The translations under genes and the position numbers were made by a program. From the NCBI GenBank assembly GCA_034096865.1, contig JAWQFJ010016419.1:32501-96500 (forward strand): a DNA stretch of 64,000 nucleotides, in the 5' to 3' direction. The notes below the pieces were generated by a model. It ran no database searches, was not told the origin of the DNA, and saw nothing but the letters and a program-made list of their open reading frames with translations. This DNA comes from Theodoxus fluviatilis (lineage: Eukaryota; Mollusca; Gastropoda; Cycloneritida; Neritidae). Positions 33,528 through 40,074 of this stretch are shown one piece after another; the first letter of the stretch is position 1; the number at the start of each line of letters is the position of its first letter.

Positions 33528-35817
33528 ACCAAACTGAACTGAACTGGTTTGTTGAGGCCCTCAGCCCATTGCGTACCCATAGCGTATTCCCATTTATTAA
33601 CCGGTACGAGTTATCCTTCGGCGCTCTCTGTAGAAAAACAATGCGTTAGGTAGAACCTGTTAGTTCCGGTTTGCAGTCTTGAACATGGCGTCTGCAATGA
33701 ATACTAGACCGCTCAAAGTATGTGGGGGTGGAAAACAGTACTGTGTCATTTGCCATAACCATCGTGGCAAAATTATTGACGGAAGAGTTGGCAAGCTACA
33801 TGGCATTCCAGCAAACAAGCAACTTAAACGAGCCTGGGAGCAGCGCTTACGTTTGATTCGACAAGATTACAACAGGGTCAAAGTTCCACTCGTTTGCTCT
33901 GAACATTTTGTTGGAAAACGTGGACCTGTATTTGGTGATGATGTCCCATCTGTCTTCCCGTTTTCTTCCTCACGGACATCACCTTAGGAAGAAAAATGTA
34001 TCAACTAACTCTGATTTAGATGTTGGTTTCTTGGCCTATCCAGCTTACCATGTCAGATCAGATAGCGAAACGATAACTCGTGCATTGAGTTTTGATGCGA
34101 GACCGGGACACTCCCCACAGGTGTGTTTTGTTTGCGTTGTAAGGTTTGAGTACTAGCTGTAAGTGTTAAAATGGTCAGTTATTAATATCATCGGTGATTT
34201 TAGTTGTAATGAAACTTTTTGTGTGTTTTAATGCCATTTTCTTGTCATCATCGACCCTATGTTACAAGTTATACATTACGCCGAGTGCGGGCAAGTTGAT
34301 CACTCATCGACTCGATGATAGTGAACTTTCGGTCCTCGCCAGACCAGGGAAACGAAATTGTCAATTCAAGCCAGAACAAAACAGTTATCTGCTGCTACTC
34401 ATTCGAGCTTTACATGAAACATTATATCACACTAGCTCGATTGTCTGCTGGTGTAGTGGCTATGGTTCGATCGCGTTCGTCTGCTAGGTACGTACGGTGA
34501 GGTTTGTTTACTTATCTTCTGTGGGTTTTGTGCAGAAAGTATACGTTAAAACAGTCTAATATGACTATTTTTAATTAGTTTTTAATCTAATTAATATTTT
34601 TGCATGCTTTAATGTCATCCTTTTGCCATGATCTATCGATCATCACATCAGCTTCTATCTTGGTCGGTCAACCGGAACTAGTCGAAGTAAGAGACGAAAC
34701 TCGGGCTTAATTTCCGTTTCAGAACTGAGACTATGCTATACCAATGAGAAATGATCAACATTAGAAAACGATGTCGTACAGTATATAAACATACGTCAAC
34801 CCATTAGTCTACATCTTCAATACAATGCAAACCTAATATCTGTGAATCTGCACAGCAAAGAATGTTCGTCTGCTTTCAGTTTATGTTTCCTGTGACTTAA
34901 AGCATAGAATGCGTACATGACTACCGATCTTGTCATTTTTTTCATTGATGCCCTGCATCAGGTATATGCAAACATTAGGATTCTTTCTCTTTTGTAGATA
35001 TCGTTCTAAGTACTTTTTCCTTAAATGTAGATATGCAGGACATGACAGCAAAAAGTGACTCTCACTTTCCTTTCCCTCACAATAAGGACTTTGTGTGTTA
35101 GGAACATCTCCAAACCGATTATTCACACGTAATTCGTTTATTCCTAATTGAAATCAAATAAACGCATCCCTGAATTTTTGTATGTCGAGTATGTTCAAAT
35201 AATTTTTCAAACCCAAATTTTGTTTGAAGGATAAGAACCATCAATTACCTGTCATTGTTTTTATGTGTGAGAGAGAGAGAGAGAGGGAGGGAGGGAGGGA
35301 GGGAGGGAGGGAGGGAGGGAGGGAGGGAGGGAGGGAGGGAGGGAGGGAGGGAGGGAGAGAGAGAGAGGGGGGGGGGGGTGGGTGGGGTGGTAGAGGCCTG
35401 TTTGTGTGTGTGTTTGTTGTGTGTGCATCTGAGTGCAAGTGAAATGTCATAAGTCATGATCATCTTTCCAAGAGGAAATGCAAAGGTATTTGAGTAAGTA
35501 TTCATGTGTTTACATGTGTGTGCATAATGCAGGCAACGACATTAATTCACCTTTATGACTTAACTTTTTTTTCTAATTTTCCTGGACACTTCACTCTCTC
35601 AGTTGTGCCTGTAGACTGTCTGATTTCAAGCTGTTGTTGTCACCTTCCCCCTTCAGCCTACAAGCTGCCCGAGCGGAACTCCTTCTGTGGGAGCCGCTCC
35701 AGCCATGCGCAGCTCTTGAAGGCTGCCAATGAGATTGGTGATGCCATGACCTGCTTTGTGCAGGCCACAGCACAACACCAGCAGCAGAACCAGGGCAAAG
35801 CCAACCGCCACAACTGA
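9150..35817 (+). CDS. DYTN: Dystrotelin-like dystrophin-superfamily protein (complete, 17 exons, 803 aa)
   Basis: A continuous reading frame is obtained by joining 9150-9177, 12672-12732, 13398-13459, 14861-14935, 16448-16652, 17063-17148, 17543-17622, 23934-24008, 24654-24765, 25747-25801, 27947-28058, 28480-28610, 29560-29728, 30339-30424, 31696-31870, 32543-33281 and 35657-35817. Every junction is GT/AG and in phase. The product has a WW domain (W16 to W38), an AYRTAVKL motif typical of the dystrophin EF region (about 59-66), helical EF-like segments (75-261), a ZZ zinc finger (C268, C271, C283, C286, C292, C295, H305, H309), a Ser/Pro-rich linker (361-417), a coiled coil (418-504), a low-complexity Pro/Ser region (505-750) and a C-terminal helix. 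TLRNNL after the ZZ finger is a dystrotelin hallmark, while the coiled-coil LEDHN is dystrophin-like. Family members scaffold dystroglycan/syntrophin complexes at the membrane; this role is inferred. Superfamily assignment is firm; the dystrotelin subfamily is likely. There is no actin-binding or spectrin-repeat region. Confidence 0.88.
9576..9594 (+). repeat. Poly-G run (19)
   Basis: A 19-G homopolymer preceded by a TTCTTCTTTT tract, in intron 1. Confidence 0.9.
9801..9848. repeat. (CAT)n microsatellite at LINE end
   Basis: About 16 units forming the downstream border of the - strand RTE-like LINE. Confidence 0.95.
10260..11348 (-). pseudogene. Reverse transcriptase of RTE-like LINE
   Basis: A 362-codon frame carries the RT fingers ([20 protein letters not shown]), [54 protein letters not shown] and the active site [32 protein letters not shown] is the usual VRQGC motif. 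There is no endonuclease domain and the frame ends just after MEIKVKG, so the copy is truncated at both ends. The sequence style is that of the RTE/BovB-like families common in molluscs (from memory). Confidence 0.88.
11560..11916 (-). repeat. SINE-like repeat, reverse copy (DYTN-like intron 1)
   Basis: Contains CCTGTGGGTTGGGGGT and, further right, ATGGCCTTACATAGCCGACA then ATCCATCCATCC. This is the reverse complement of the 44281 family. Confidence 0.55.
12672..12732 (+). CDS. DYTN: DYTN-like exon 2 (first half of WW domain)
   Basis: Encodes [19 protein letters not shown] with the first WW tryptophan and the Tyr-Tyr pair. The acceptor follows a TCCTCTTTGCAG tract and the donor is AA|GTAAGT. 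Confidence 0.9.
13398..13459 (+). CDS. DYTN: DYTN-like exon 3 (second half of WW domain)
   Basis: After acceptor TTTCAG it encodes [33 protein letters not shown] across the junction aligns without gaps with dystrophin PYYINHETQTTCW. It therefore keeps the Tyr, His and Trp that contact PPxY ligands in dystrophin. The donor is G|GTAATG. No ORF longer than 60 codons marks this exon; it was found from phase and motif. Confidence 0.88.
13495..13675 (-). repeat. SINE-like repeat, reverse copy (DYTN-like intron 3)
   Basis: Begins just after exon 3 with CCCCCTGTGGGTTTGTGG and has GTAAGAGGCGAATGAATAGG and GGCTGTAAAAATCCACC. Confidence 0.5.
13996..14824 (+). repeat. AGGTCA-rich interspersed repeat, copy 1 (DYTN-like intron 3)
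   Basis: About 830 bp. It starts ACTCACATGCGAAGC and ends GGGATTTGCCCTTCTTGT. The body holds many TCAAGGTCA-type motifs and a GTCCG/GCGTCC-rich subterminal tract. It is the reverse complement of the copies at 55882 and 58829. It ends 36 bases before exon 4. Confidence 0.88.
14861..14935 (+). CDS. DYTN: DYTN-like exon 4 (EF-hand region start)
   Basis: Encodes [20 protein letters not shown] plus RRLN, matching the dystrophin/dystrotelin AYRTAxKLxxLQ helix. The acceptor TTTTATTCAG lies only about 36 bases after the end of an interspersed repeat. The donor is T|GTAAGT. Confidence 0.93.
15685..16255 (+). pseudogene. Transposon-associated reading frame nested in DYTN-like intron 4 (two exons, broken)
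   Basis: ATG at 15685 opens an acidic N-terminus ([20 protein letters not shown]) followed by [20 protein letters not shown] and [21 protein letters not shown] donor at 16013 (G|GTAGAC) and acceptor at 16181 (GTTTGTTGTAG) join in phase to [18 protein letters not shown], then TGA at 16253. From memory, the Cys-rich [11 protein letters not shown] motif followed by a QMDR-like helix occurs at the start of a multicopy, transposase-like protein family in cnidarians and molluscs. This is recollection, not a search. The catalytic part is absent here, so it looks like a truncated insertion within a host intron. Confidence 0.45.
16448..16652 (+). CDS. DYTN: DYTN-like exon 5 (EF-hand-like helices)
   Basis: Encodes [17 protein letters not shown] through [13 protein letters not shown]. 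The last part matches the dystrophin segment CLNWLLNVYD in position and spacing. The acceptor is CATCCACAG and the donor CT|GTAAGT. Confidence 0.92.
16684..16754. repeat. GTTGTGGTTA short palindromic MITE derivative (intron 5)
   Basis: Only the two inverted ends (AAAAAGTTGTGGTTA and TTAACCACAACT) with about 40 bases between them. It begins about 30 bases after the exon 5 donor. Confidence 0.6.
17063..17148 (+). CDS. DYTN: DYTN-like exon 6
   Basis: Encodes [20 protein letters not shown] ending in LAEKYR, the equivalent of dystrophin GRTGRIRVLSFKTGI to LEDKYR. Acceptor CTCTCCAG, donor T|GTAAGT. Confidence 0.93.
17543..17622 (+). CDS. DYTN: DYTN-like exon 7
   Basis: Encodes [20 protein letters not shown] and FIHDLIQ, the counterpart of the dystrophin second EF-like helix pair (LGLLLHDSIQ). 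Acceptor ATTTTCCCAG, donor CAG|GTGACA, phase 0. It is followed by a 6.3-kb intron. Confidence 0.93.
18271..18952 (+). mobile_element. piggyBac-like non-autonomous element (TTAA flanked)
   Basis: 682 bp bounded by TTAA at both ends with imperfect inverted termini (TTAACTCAATGA / TCAATGAGTTAA). A 24-bp perfect palindrome lies subterminally at 18287-18310. It carries the acidic N-terminus of a transposase-like frame at 18490. It sits inside one arm of a larger inverted repeat. Confidence 0.72.
18490..18636 (+). pseudogene. piggyBac-type transposase N-terminal remnant
   Basis: ATG at 18490 encodes [20 protein letters not shown] and a further acidic stretch, stopping at TAG near 18634. An acidic Asp/Glu-rich N-terminus is usual for piggyBac transposases, and the TTAA borders agree. 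The DDD catalytic core is absent. Confidence 0.5.
20193..20673 (-). repeat. Inverted copy of the 18059-19370 repeat
   Basis: The reverse complement of this stretch matches 18059-18270 plus 18953-19370, without the piggyBac-like insert. Shared marks are TGTTACA..GAACTCTGATTA-type start, TTAGCCAGCCAGCCT and AAGGGGTCAG. It shows the pre-insertion site. Confidence 0.72.
20787..20862. repeat. (CTGT)n microsatellite (intron 7)
   Basis: About 17 TGTC units within TGTG-rich sequence. Confidence 0.95.
21271..21580 (+). repeat. GTTGTGGTTAC-ended MITE, best copy (DYTN-like intron 7)
   Basis: 310 bp beginning AAAAAGTTGTGGTTAC and ending GTAACCACAACTTTT, with an internal CCTCCCTGCCATATGAGCAC and GTGAAAGAGGAA. 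Terminal inverted repeats of about 14 bp. Confidence 0.8.
21748..22040. repeat. Three tandem copies of a 98-108-bp unit (intron 7)
   Basis: Units begin CTTGAGGGCAAGTTCC (21748), CTTGTGGGCGAGTTC (21846) and CTTGCGGGCGAGTTCC (21954). Each has AAATTCACCAGTAGTTATGG and GGACACTATTT. Confidence 0.88.
22500..22752. mobile_element. Possible degenerate piggyBac-like MITE
   Basis: It starts TTAACTCATTCGGGACAC, has a subterminal GCATCATATGATC shared with the element at 18271, and ends near ACTGAATGAGTGAA, an imperfect inverted copy of the start. The right TTAA is not preserved. Confidence 0.45.
22741..22885 (-). repeat. Dispersed repeat, reverse copy (intron 7)
   Basis: GATTGTTCCATGGGTGAAAG, CATCAGAATCCATTTGG and CTTGATGGAGGTAATAAG match the reverse complement of the 43480 family. 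Confidence 0.55.
23416..23453 (+). repeat. G-rich tract (intron 7)
   Basis: Runs of 5, 6 and 17 G interrupted by T or C, 480 bases before exon 8. Confidence 0.85.
23555..23639. repeat. (GT)n microsatellite (intron 7)
   Basis: 42 uninterrupted GT units about 295 bases before exon 8. Confidence 0.97.
23934..24008 (+). CDS. DYTN: DYTN-like exon 8
   Basis: 25 codons, [20 protein letters not shown] then SCFQM, matching the dystrophin VASFGGSNIEPSVRSCFQF region. Acceptor CTGTTGCAG, donor ATG|GTAAGC. A CA-rich microsatellite begins about 35 bases into the next intron. Confidence 0.93.
24043..24178. repeat. CA-rich microsatellite just after exon 8
   Basis: Begins 35 bases after the exon 8 donor. 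Higher-order ACACTTACACATGCACTC units are mixed with pure (CA)n. Confidence 0.93.
24654..24765 (+). CDS. DYTN: DYTN-like exon 9 (linker to ZZ finger)
   Basis: Encodes [20 protein letters not shown] then [17 protein letters not shown]. The VWLPxLHR motif is diagnostic of the dystrophin superfamily. Acceptor GTGTCAG, donor G|GTAAGG. Confidence 0.95.
25090..25480 (+). repeat. Dispersed repeat with GATCAAGCGGCCCAGTGAT (intron 9)
   Basis: It shares the GATCAAGCGGCCCAGTGAT...GTAAAGT segment with the reverse complement of 53885-53935, and ends in a GGATGGATGCATGGATG tail. The long frame through it is repeat sequence, not a gene. Confidence 0.5.
25747..25801 (+). CDS. DYTN: DYTN-like exon 10 (first half of ZZ zinc finger)
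   Basis: Encodes [18 protein letters not shown] with C268 and C271. Acceptor TGTTTCAG, donor AG|GTTTGT, which is a weak site. Phase 2 joins to exon 11 to give RYRCLKC. It is too short for ORF detection and was placed because the ZZ finger needed its first CxxC. Confidence 0.88.
25885..26073. mobile_element. pogo-like MITE, copy 1 (DYTN-like intron 10)
   Basis: 189 bp including flanking TA at both ends. Terminal inverted repeats start CAGTAGTCGCCGC. The copy at 61677 has the same length in the opposite orientation. CAGT ends with TA duplications are typical of Tc1/mariner-pogo elements. Confidence 0.85.
26584..27895. repeat. 35/38-bp minisatellite (DYTN-like intron 10)
   Basis: About 1.3 kb of tandem units built on TTGGGATTGGGGTGAGGTTC + AGTGTGGTCAGCCTG (35 bp), with a variant carrying GAGAGTCAGT (38 bp) and another GATTTAGT. 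It ends about 50 bases before exon 11. Confidence 0.95.
27947..28058 (+). CDS. DYTN: DYTN-like exon 11 (second half of ZZ zinc finger)
   Basis: Encodes [20 protein letters not shown] then [17 protein letters not shown]. It holds C283, C286, C292, C295, H305 and H309, completing the ZZ ligands. Acceptor CTGCCTGCAG, donor ACT|GTGAGT. Confidence 0.96.
28335..28394. repeat. (TTTC)n microsatellite before exon 12
   Basis: About 15 TTTC units ending 86 bases before exon 12. Confidence 0.96.
28480..28610 (+). CDS. DYTN: DYTN-like exon 12
   Basis: Encodes [20 protein letters not shown] then a basic stretch [18 protein letters not shown] matches dystrotelin rather than dystrophin (VLKNKF). Acceptor CTATACCAG, donor TG|GTAGGG, phase 2. 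Confidence 0.92.
28701..28828. repeat. 25-bp tandem repeat, five copies (intron 12)
   Basis: Unit AGGATGAACTAACACATACT + GTCCC, starting about 90 bases after exon 12. Confidence 0.93.
29560..29728 (+). CDS. DYTN: DYTN-like exon 13 (Ser/Pro-rich linker)
   Basis: Encodes a linker beginning [20 protein letters not shown] and rich in proline ([12 protein letters not shown]). Acceptor AATGTCCAG, donor AAG|GTGAGT. Variable linkers of this type separate ZZ and coiled coil in the family. Confidence 0.85.
30339..30424 (+). CDS. DYTN: DYTN-like exon 14 (coiled coil, part 1)
   Basis: Encodes [20 protein letters not shown] then IRQLQDENR. It resembles the first coiled-coil helix of dystrobrevin/dystrophin (QQRQLIAELENKNR). 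Acceptor ATGCTGCAG, donor AG|GTAGGC. Confidence 0.92.
30472..30980. repeat. 500-bp TTTC/TTCC polypyrimidine tract (intron 14)
   Basis: Nearly pure C/T on the + strand, starting 48 bases after exon 14. Pure TTTC units grade into mixed TTCC and then TTATTT. Confidence 0.95.
31105..31240 (+). repeat. Dispersed repeat with GATTCTGGTGAAATTT (intron 14)
   Basis: GAGGTCATATTTTATCC, GGATTCTGGTGAAATTTGGT and TTTCACCCAAGGAACAGTCC match the 43480 copy. Confidence 0.55.
31549..31643. repeat. (CA)n microsatellite before exon 15
   Basis: About 45 CA units with single TT and GC interruptions, ending 52 bases before the exon 15 acceptor. Confidence 0.96.
31696..31870 (+). CDS. DYTN: DYTN-like exon 15 (coiled coil, part 2)
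   Basis: Encodes [20 protein letters not shown] through [20 protein letters not shown], a heptad-rich helix with the dystrophin-like LEDHN motif. Acceptor GCTTTTCAG, donor AAG|GTAAGA. Confidence 0.93.
32543..33281 (+). CDS. DYTN: DYTN-like exon 16 (long Pro/Ser/Thr-rich exon)
   Basis: 246 codons of low-complexity sequence with spaced short motifs (LQTFVP, LQTFPR, SQTFAA, LESFSQ, FSTFRG), ending in an acidic helix [18 protein letters not shown]. That helix resembles the dystrophin and dystrotelin C-terminal segment (LEEVMEQLNNSFP). Acceptor TTTTTCCAG, donor G|GTGAGC. The repetitive motifs suggest fast evolution; no known domain is recognised in the middle. Confidence 0.9.
33432..33528. repeat. 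(GA)n microsatellite (intron 16)
   Basis: About 48 GA units, 155 bases before the nested THAP reading frame. Confidence 0.97.
33685..33987 (+). pseudogene. THAP-type zinc-finger reading frame nested in DYTN-like intron 16
   Basis: The ORF from ATG 33685 encodes a THAP C2CH finger: [11 protein letters not shown], then [20 protein letters not shown], the conserved Trp, then PLVCSEHF and the terminal DDVPSVFPF that replaces the family AVPTIF box. THAP domains bind DNA and often belong to P-element/transposon-derived proteins. The frame stops at 33985. The next frame continues as [16 protein letters not shown] up to a possible donor near 34120 (CCACAG|GTGTG), so a one-base frameshift appears to separate the two parts. 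Upstream, TTCCGG at 33664 could be an ETS site. It is either a decayed copy or the first exon of an intact nested gene with an error at the junction. Confidence 0.7.
34881..35126 (-). mobile_element. Short LINE C-terminal remnant in DYTN-like intron 16
   Basis: The - strand frame reads [20 protein letters not shown] then [20 protein letters not shown], the distal Cys/His segment of a CR1/jockey-type ORF2. No RT core remains. Confidence 0.6.
35271..35380. repeat. (GAGG)n microsatellite (intron 16)
   Basis: GA, then about 21 GGAG units, then a G-run, 280 bases before exon 17. Confidence 0.96.
35657..35817 (+). CDS. DYTN: DYTN-like exon 17 (stop codon)
   Basis: Encodes [20 protein letters not shown], then [19 protein letters not shown] and a Gln-rich tail ending in TGA at 35815. 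It aligns loosely with the human dystrotelin C-terminal helix (RVCRAFSALVDQ). Acceptor CCCCCTTCAG. Confidence 0.9.
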
Positions 35818-36076
35818 CCTGGTGTGAAACCTCAGCAAGATGCCATAAAGGACCAATGATTCAGAACCACTGATTCTAAGTCACAGTGCGACAGGAAGAA
35901 ATGCCTATGTATGACCTCAACAAAATGCGGCAAAGGACCAACCCCTCAGACCCACAGATCCTGAACCACAGGTTGAAAGGATAAAGTAAAAGCAGAAGCA
36001 CGACATTGTTAACTCTCTCCACTGATCCTGTGTCAGACCTCTCTGAAATAGAAGCACAGGAAGAAAAGGAAAAAAA

Positions 36077-36082
36077 AATAAA
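36077..36082 (+). terminator. DYTN: Candidate polyadenylation signal for the dystrotelin-like gene
   Basis: The first canonical AATAAA after the stop codon lies 260 bases downstream. A second one occurs at 36679-36684 after a GT-rich tract. Either could be used. Confidence 0.4.
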
Positions 36083-36963
36083 TGTATCAATTCGTTTGCT
36101 GAAGCTTACAGCTTTTTTAAAGCCAAGTTCTAAGAATACCACAGCAAGATAATTACAATCATGATAGTTTTTGAGCATCTGTAGATTGCCTGGAGTGAAA
36201 TAGTGGAAATCAAAATACAGTAGTGGAAAGCAAACCATCTCACACATATATATAGTGCCCTGGTTGCACTATGTTGCTTTGTGTTCAGTATTTCATTCAT
36301 TATCATGCACTGATCAGGTGTGCATGCGTTAGAAACAAGAAAGTGGATTATTAAACTAAAAATCTTGTTCATTCACTGTGGTATGAATGCAGTGACATGT
36401 GGATGTCGGCCTTGTGTCTCACAGCTGGCTGTACACACAAACGGGAAGTTGTACTGGCCTTGTGGTGCAAGCATAATCCGTGGAGTGCAATCTGTCCAGT
36501 GCCTGCTTGTTCTCACTGCTGGCTTGTACACCAGCACAACCTCATTGTTTTTGTTTTAATGAGTTTATTTGATTTGGGGGTTGGGGGTGGTCAGTTTTTT
36601 TCTGTCTTTTTTGTGTGTTTTTATTTGGTTGGTTGGTTGAGTTTTTTTTTGGGTGTGTGTGTGTGTGTTTTTAATAATAATAAATCAAAAGGTAAAAATA
36701 AGTGAAAAGAGGGATCAGCACAGGTACCTCACAGGGCTGATCTTCCTTTTAGTGAGTTTTTAAGAGATGGTAATGATTTATAAAATTTTAAAATGTTATT
36801 TCTGCACTAAAACATATAAGTCTAGGATGTTATAGAAAAAGATGAAGTGAAAACAAATGAACATCACTAGGCTCATTGTGATTCATTGAATGTTGGCATT
36901 TCTTTGTAAGAGAATTTTGTTATTTCTGTCTCTGTTCAGTTGCACAACCAGGTTTACATAATA

Positions 36964-37379
36964 CAGAGATGGAGTTTTTGAGTGTGCAGCGGCATTGTGA
37001 ACAATGAATTGTACACCGAGGTGGAGTTTTTGTGTGCGCAGTGGCATTGTGAACAATGAATTGTACACCGAGGTGGAGTTTTTGTGTGCGCAGTGGCATT
37101 GTGAACAATGAATTGTACACCGAGGTGGAGTTTTTGTGTGCGCAGTGGCATTGTGAACAATGAATTGTACACCGAGGTGGAGTTTTTGTGTGCGCAGTGG
37201 CATTGTGAAGAATGAATTGTACACCGAGGTGGAGTTTTTGTGTGCGCAGTGGCATTGTGAACAATGAATTGTACACCGAGGTGGAGTTTTTGTGTGCGCA
37301 GTGGCATTGTGAAGAATGAATTGTACACCGAGGTGGAGTTTTTGTGTGCGCAGTGGCATTGTGAACAATGAAATGTACA
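36964..37379. repeat. 52-bp tandem repeat downstream of DYTN-like gene
   Basis: Eight units starting GTGGAGTTTTTGTGTGCGCA, at 36969 and then every 52 bases to 37333. Units differ at only a few bases (GAACAATG/GAAGAATG). It is open in three - strand frames. Confidence 0.95.
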
Positions 37380-38480
37380 TGATCAGGGCAGGAGATTTCT
37401 GGAGCTGATGAACTGATAAACCTTTCATTTGGTTTGACACACTGCTGCATTCTTATTTGACCATCAACAAAAAACTCATTTTCGGGCATGTATGGTCAGC
37501 AAGTGCACAGAGGAATCCCTTGTCTCCACCTGATGACTCCCTGGCAGGATTGGGCCTCTGTGACTTGAGTGACCTTTAGCACCGGGAAGGGGATCTCTTG
37601 CTTGGTTTTCTGTCCATTTGAGATTTCTATTGGGTCTTCCTTTTCAGCCTCTGCTTTGTTCAGATCTTTGTAGATCAAAGCCACAGGACATACAATCCTT
37701 TGGAAAAGCACTGAAAGCATGACCTTGCTTTATCTTCTTGCTGTGGTCACATACAGGCCACATGAAAACGGGGCTTTTAGCTCAAGATTTTTTAGGTGCT
37801 TTTATGGAAAGGAAAAAGCCTTCTATGAGTGTCCAACAAGAGTGAATTTCTACTTGAATTCATACTTCAGGATACAGTAGATTCCTTTAAAAAGTAAAGA
37901 TGTTGAAGTTATCTGATGCAGTCAGATTCCAGGATGGAAAACTTCTTTTCACTTGTTATCACTACGAGGAGTATTTGAGACTTGTTGCCCTTAGAGGTTG
38001 GTTGTCTTGGCTTTTATGCTTTTTAATATTTTTTATGTATTGTTTAATATTTTGCAAAATGATTTTAGTGTTGTTTATTAGGGTAATGAAATATATAGAG
38101 ATTATAACTCAACCTGCTATATTTGCCGTGGTTCTATCCCTGGGATGGAGAATCTGGGTTTATTGAAATATCGTGACAATGTGGGATGTTATACTGGCTG
38201 CTACCTTGTGTCGTTAGCTTTGGTTCAAACGTCTACGGCGAGCCAAAGCAGAAAGACAAAAAATATTTACAGGAACTTCCCAACCCTTCAAACTTGTTTA
38301 GAATATTTGACATTATGTGCCAAGGTCGTGCTTTGCATTTTTATTCTTTGTATGAAAGAAATGTCTTGCATAGTTTTGAATTGCAGTCCTGGAATTTATA
38401 TCACAGTGATGAGGTGGATTAAATAATCATATGGTTGATCTCTACTTCCAATATAATTTTTTTCATCTGATACCTCGATG
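37380..38480. other. Intergenic stretch, no supported gene
   Basis: Several open frames of 60-95 codons occur on both strands, but none shows a recognisable motif or conserved splice structure. Confidence 0.45.
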
Positions 38481-38797
38481 AGCTAACGAAAGAAGTTTTA
38501 AGGCTTATCAGTCTTCGTAGGCTATGCAGGGCCACTGACCATGAAAATCACCAGAGCTGGTTAGAGAAAGAGCCAGGCAAGTCTCTGTTTCCTAGCCAGA
38601 CTTGTAGTAATGCCATAGACTCTGACAGCCTGTTCTTACCACCCACCCACTGGCATCCAGTGACTCAAGCAGATTTAGAAAGGTACTGGAAAACGCATTT
38701 CATTCATTAAGTGTATGTATGATGATCAGTAGCTGTAAGAGGCAACTGTCATACTGGTTCATTTGAGGGATATTTTGTTAATGCATGTATCCATTTA

Positions 38798-38831
38798 GTG
38801 AAAGACATGCAATCAACTGCCTTTCTTATAT
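38798..38831. repeat. Target-site duplication, left copy
   Basis: 34 bases identical to 40075-40108. Together they define the exact ends of the LINE insertion. Confidence 0.93.
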
Positions 38832-40074
38832 TGTTGGCATCCGTCAGTCTCGTGAGACTATGGGGGTGTGCGCCAGGTTTGGTCAGTCCGGGGTTGAGAG
38901 GCAGCGTACTCTGTGGCTGTAGAGCCCGATCCTTGAGCCGCATGCTCTGTTGCACTTGTCGCAAGTGAAGTCTTGGCGTGGCTCTGTGGATGCCGACGCT
39001 ATCCTCTGTCGTCTGCGTTCTCTCCTCTCCTCCCACTGCTCCCGTCTCCTCCTCTCGCTGGCCTGGATGCCAGTCTTGACGGCGTGTCTCCAGCTGTTGC
39101 GGTCAGCGGCCACCGTTTCCCAGTCTGCTGGGTTGATGCCTCCCGCCGTCATATCACGTTTACAGACGTCCTTGTAGCGGAGGAGAGGTCTTCCTGCAGG
39201 TCTGGATCCCGTGGCGAGCTCGCAGTACAGCACATCTTTGGGTATTCGGCTGTCATCCATCCTGCTGACGTGACCCAGCCATCTAAGTCGTCTCTGGCTG
39301 AGCATGGCGAACATGCTGGGAATACCTGCTTGCGCCAGTACGTCCTTGTTGGGGATGCGGTCATGCCAGCTGATGCCCAGGATCCTTCTGAGGCAACGCA
39401 TGTGAAAGGTGTTGAGCCGGCGTTCTTGGCGGGAATACAGGGTCCACGCTTCGCTTCCGTAAAGGAGCGTGCTGAGAACACAGGCCTGGTAGACTTTCAT
39501 CTTGGTGTTTGTCGTCAGCATGGAGTTGTCCCAGACACGCTTTCCGAGGCGGGCCAGTGATGTTGCGGCTTTGCCAATGCGCTTGCTTAGTTCGGCGTCC
39601 AGAGACAAGTTGCTTGAGATGGTGGAGCCCAGGTATGTAAACTCCTCCACCACCATAAGGGTGTGATCGCCGATGGAGATGCTGGGAGCGGTACTGACAT
39701 CCTGACCCATGACTTCAGTCTTCTTGATGCTGATGGTCAGAGCGAATTCTTTGCATGCCTGGGCAAAGCAGTTGATGAGACGCTGCAGCGCCTCCTCTGT
39801 GTGCGCAGTCAGGGCAGCATCATCAGCAAACAACAGCTCTCTGATCAGGACCCTTTGCACTTTGGTCTTTGCACGGAGGCGGGCTAGGTTGAAGAGACCT
39901 CCATCACTTCTGGTATGGATGTACACACCATCCTCAGACTGTCTGAAGGCGTAGGACAGTAGCAAGGAGAAGAAGATGCCGAAGAGGGTAGGAGCAAGCA
40001 CACAGCCCTGTTTCACGCCGCTTCTGATTGGAAAGGGGTCTGAGGTTGAGCCGTCATACTGGACGGTACCGAAC
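38832..40074 (-). mobile_element. Recent 5'-truncated LINE insertion with 34-bp target-site duplication
   Basis: The insert lies between two identical 34-bp direct repeats (38798-38831 and 40075-40108), both starting GTGAAAGACATGC. On the - strand it encodes the second half of an RT and ends with the 3' UTR GAGACTGACGGATGCCAAC. Exact duplication ends and a long intact frame show a young, target-primed insertion. Confidence 0.9.
38883..40073 (-). pseudogene. RT C-terminal half with C2H2 tail (LINE ORF2)
   Basis: The frame runs from FGTVQYDGSTSDPFPIRSGV through KQGCVLAPTLFGIFFSLLLS, the active-site motif LLFADDAALTAHTEEAL and LLYGSEAWTLYSRQERRLNT to a C2H2 finger CDKCNRACGSRIGLYSHRVRC-type tail and stop. 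Codons upstream of FGTVQ (MPHNEIPKNHIRKAVDCMSF) are target DNA, not element. The I/Nimb-like clade is a guess from the terminal zinc finger. Confidence 0.85.

Noticed and set aside
36883..37489. Three - strand frames of 124-189 codons
   Set aside because: Products of the 52-bp repeat; three frames carry the same periodic peptide.
37496..37720. 74-codon - strand frame as a gene
   Set aside because: No domain, no splice evidence, and it adjoins the 52-bp repeat.
38973..39560. 195-codon + strand frame
   Set aside because: Antisense to the LINE reverse transcriptase.
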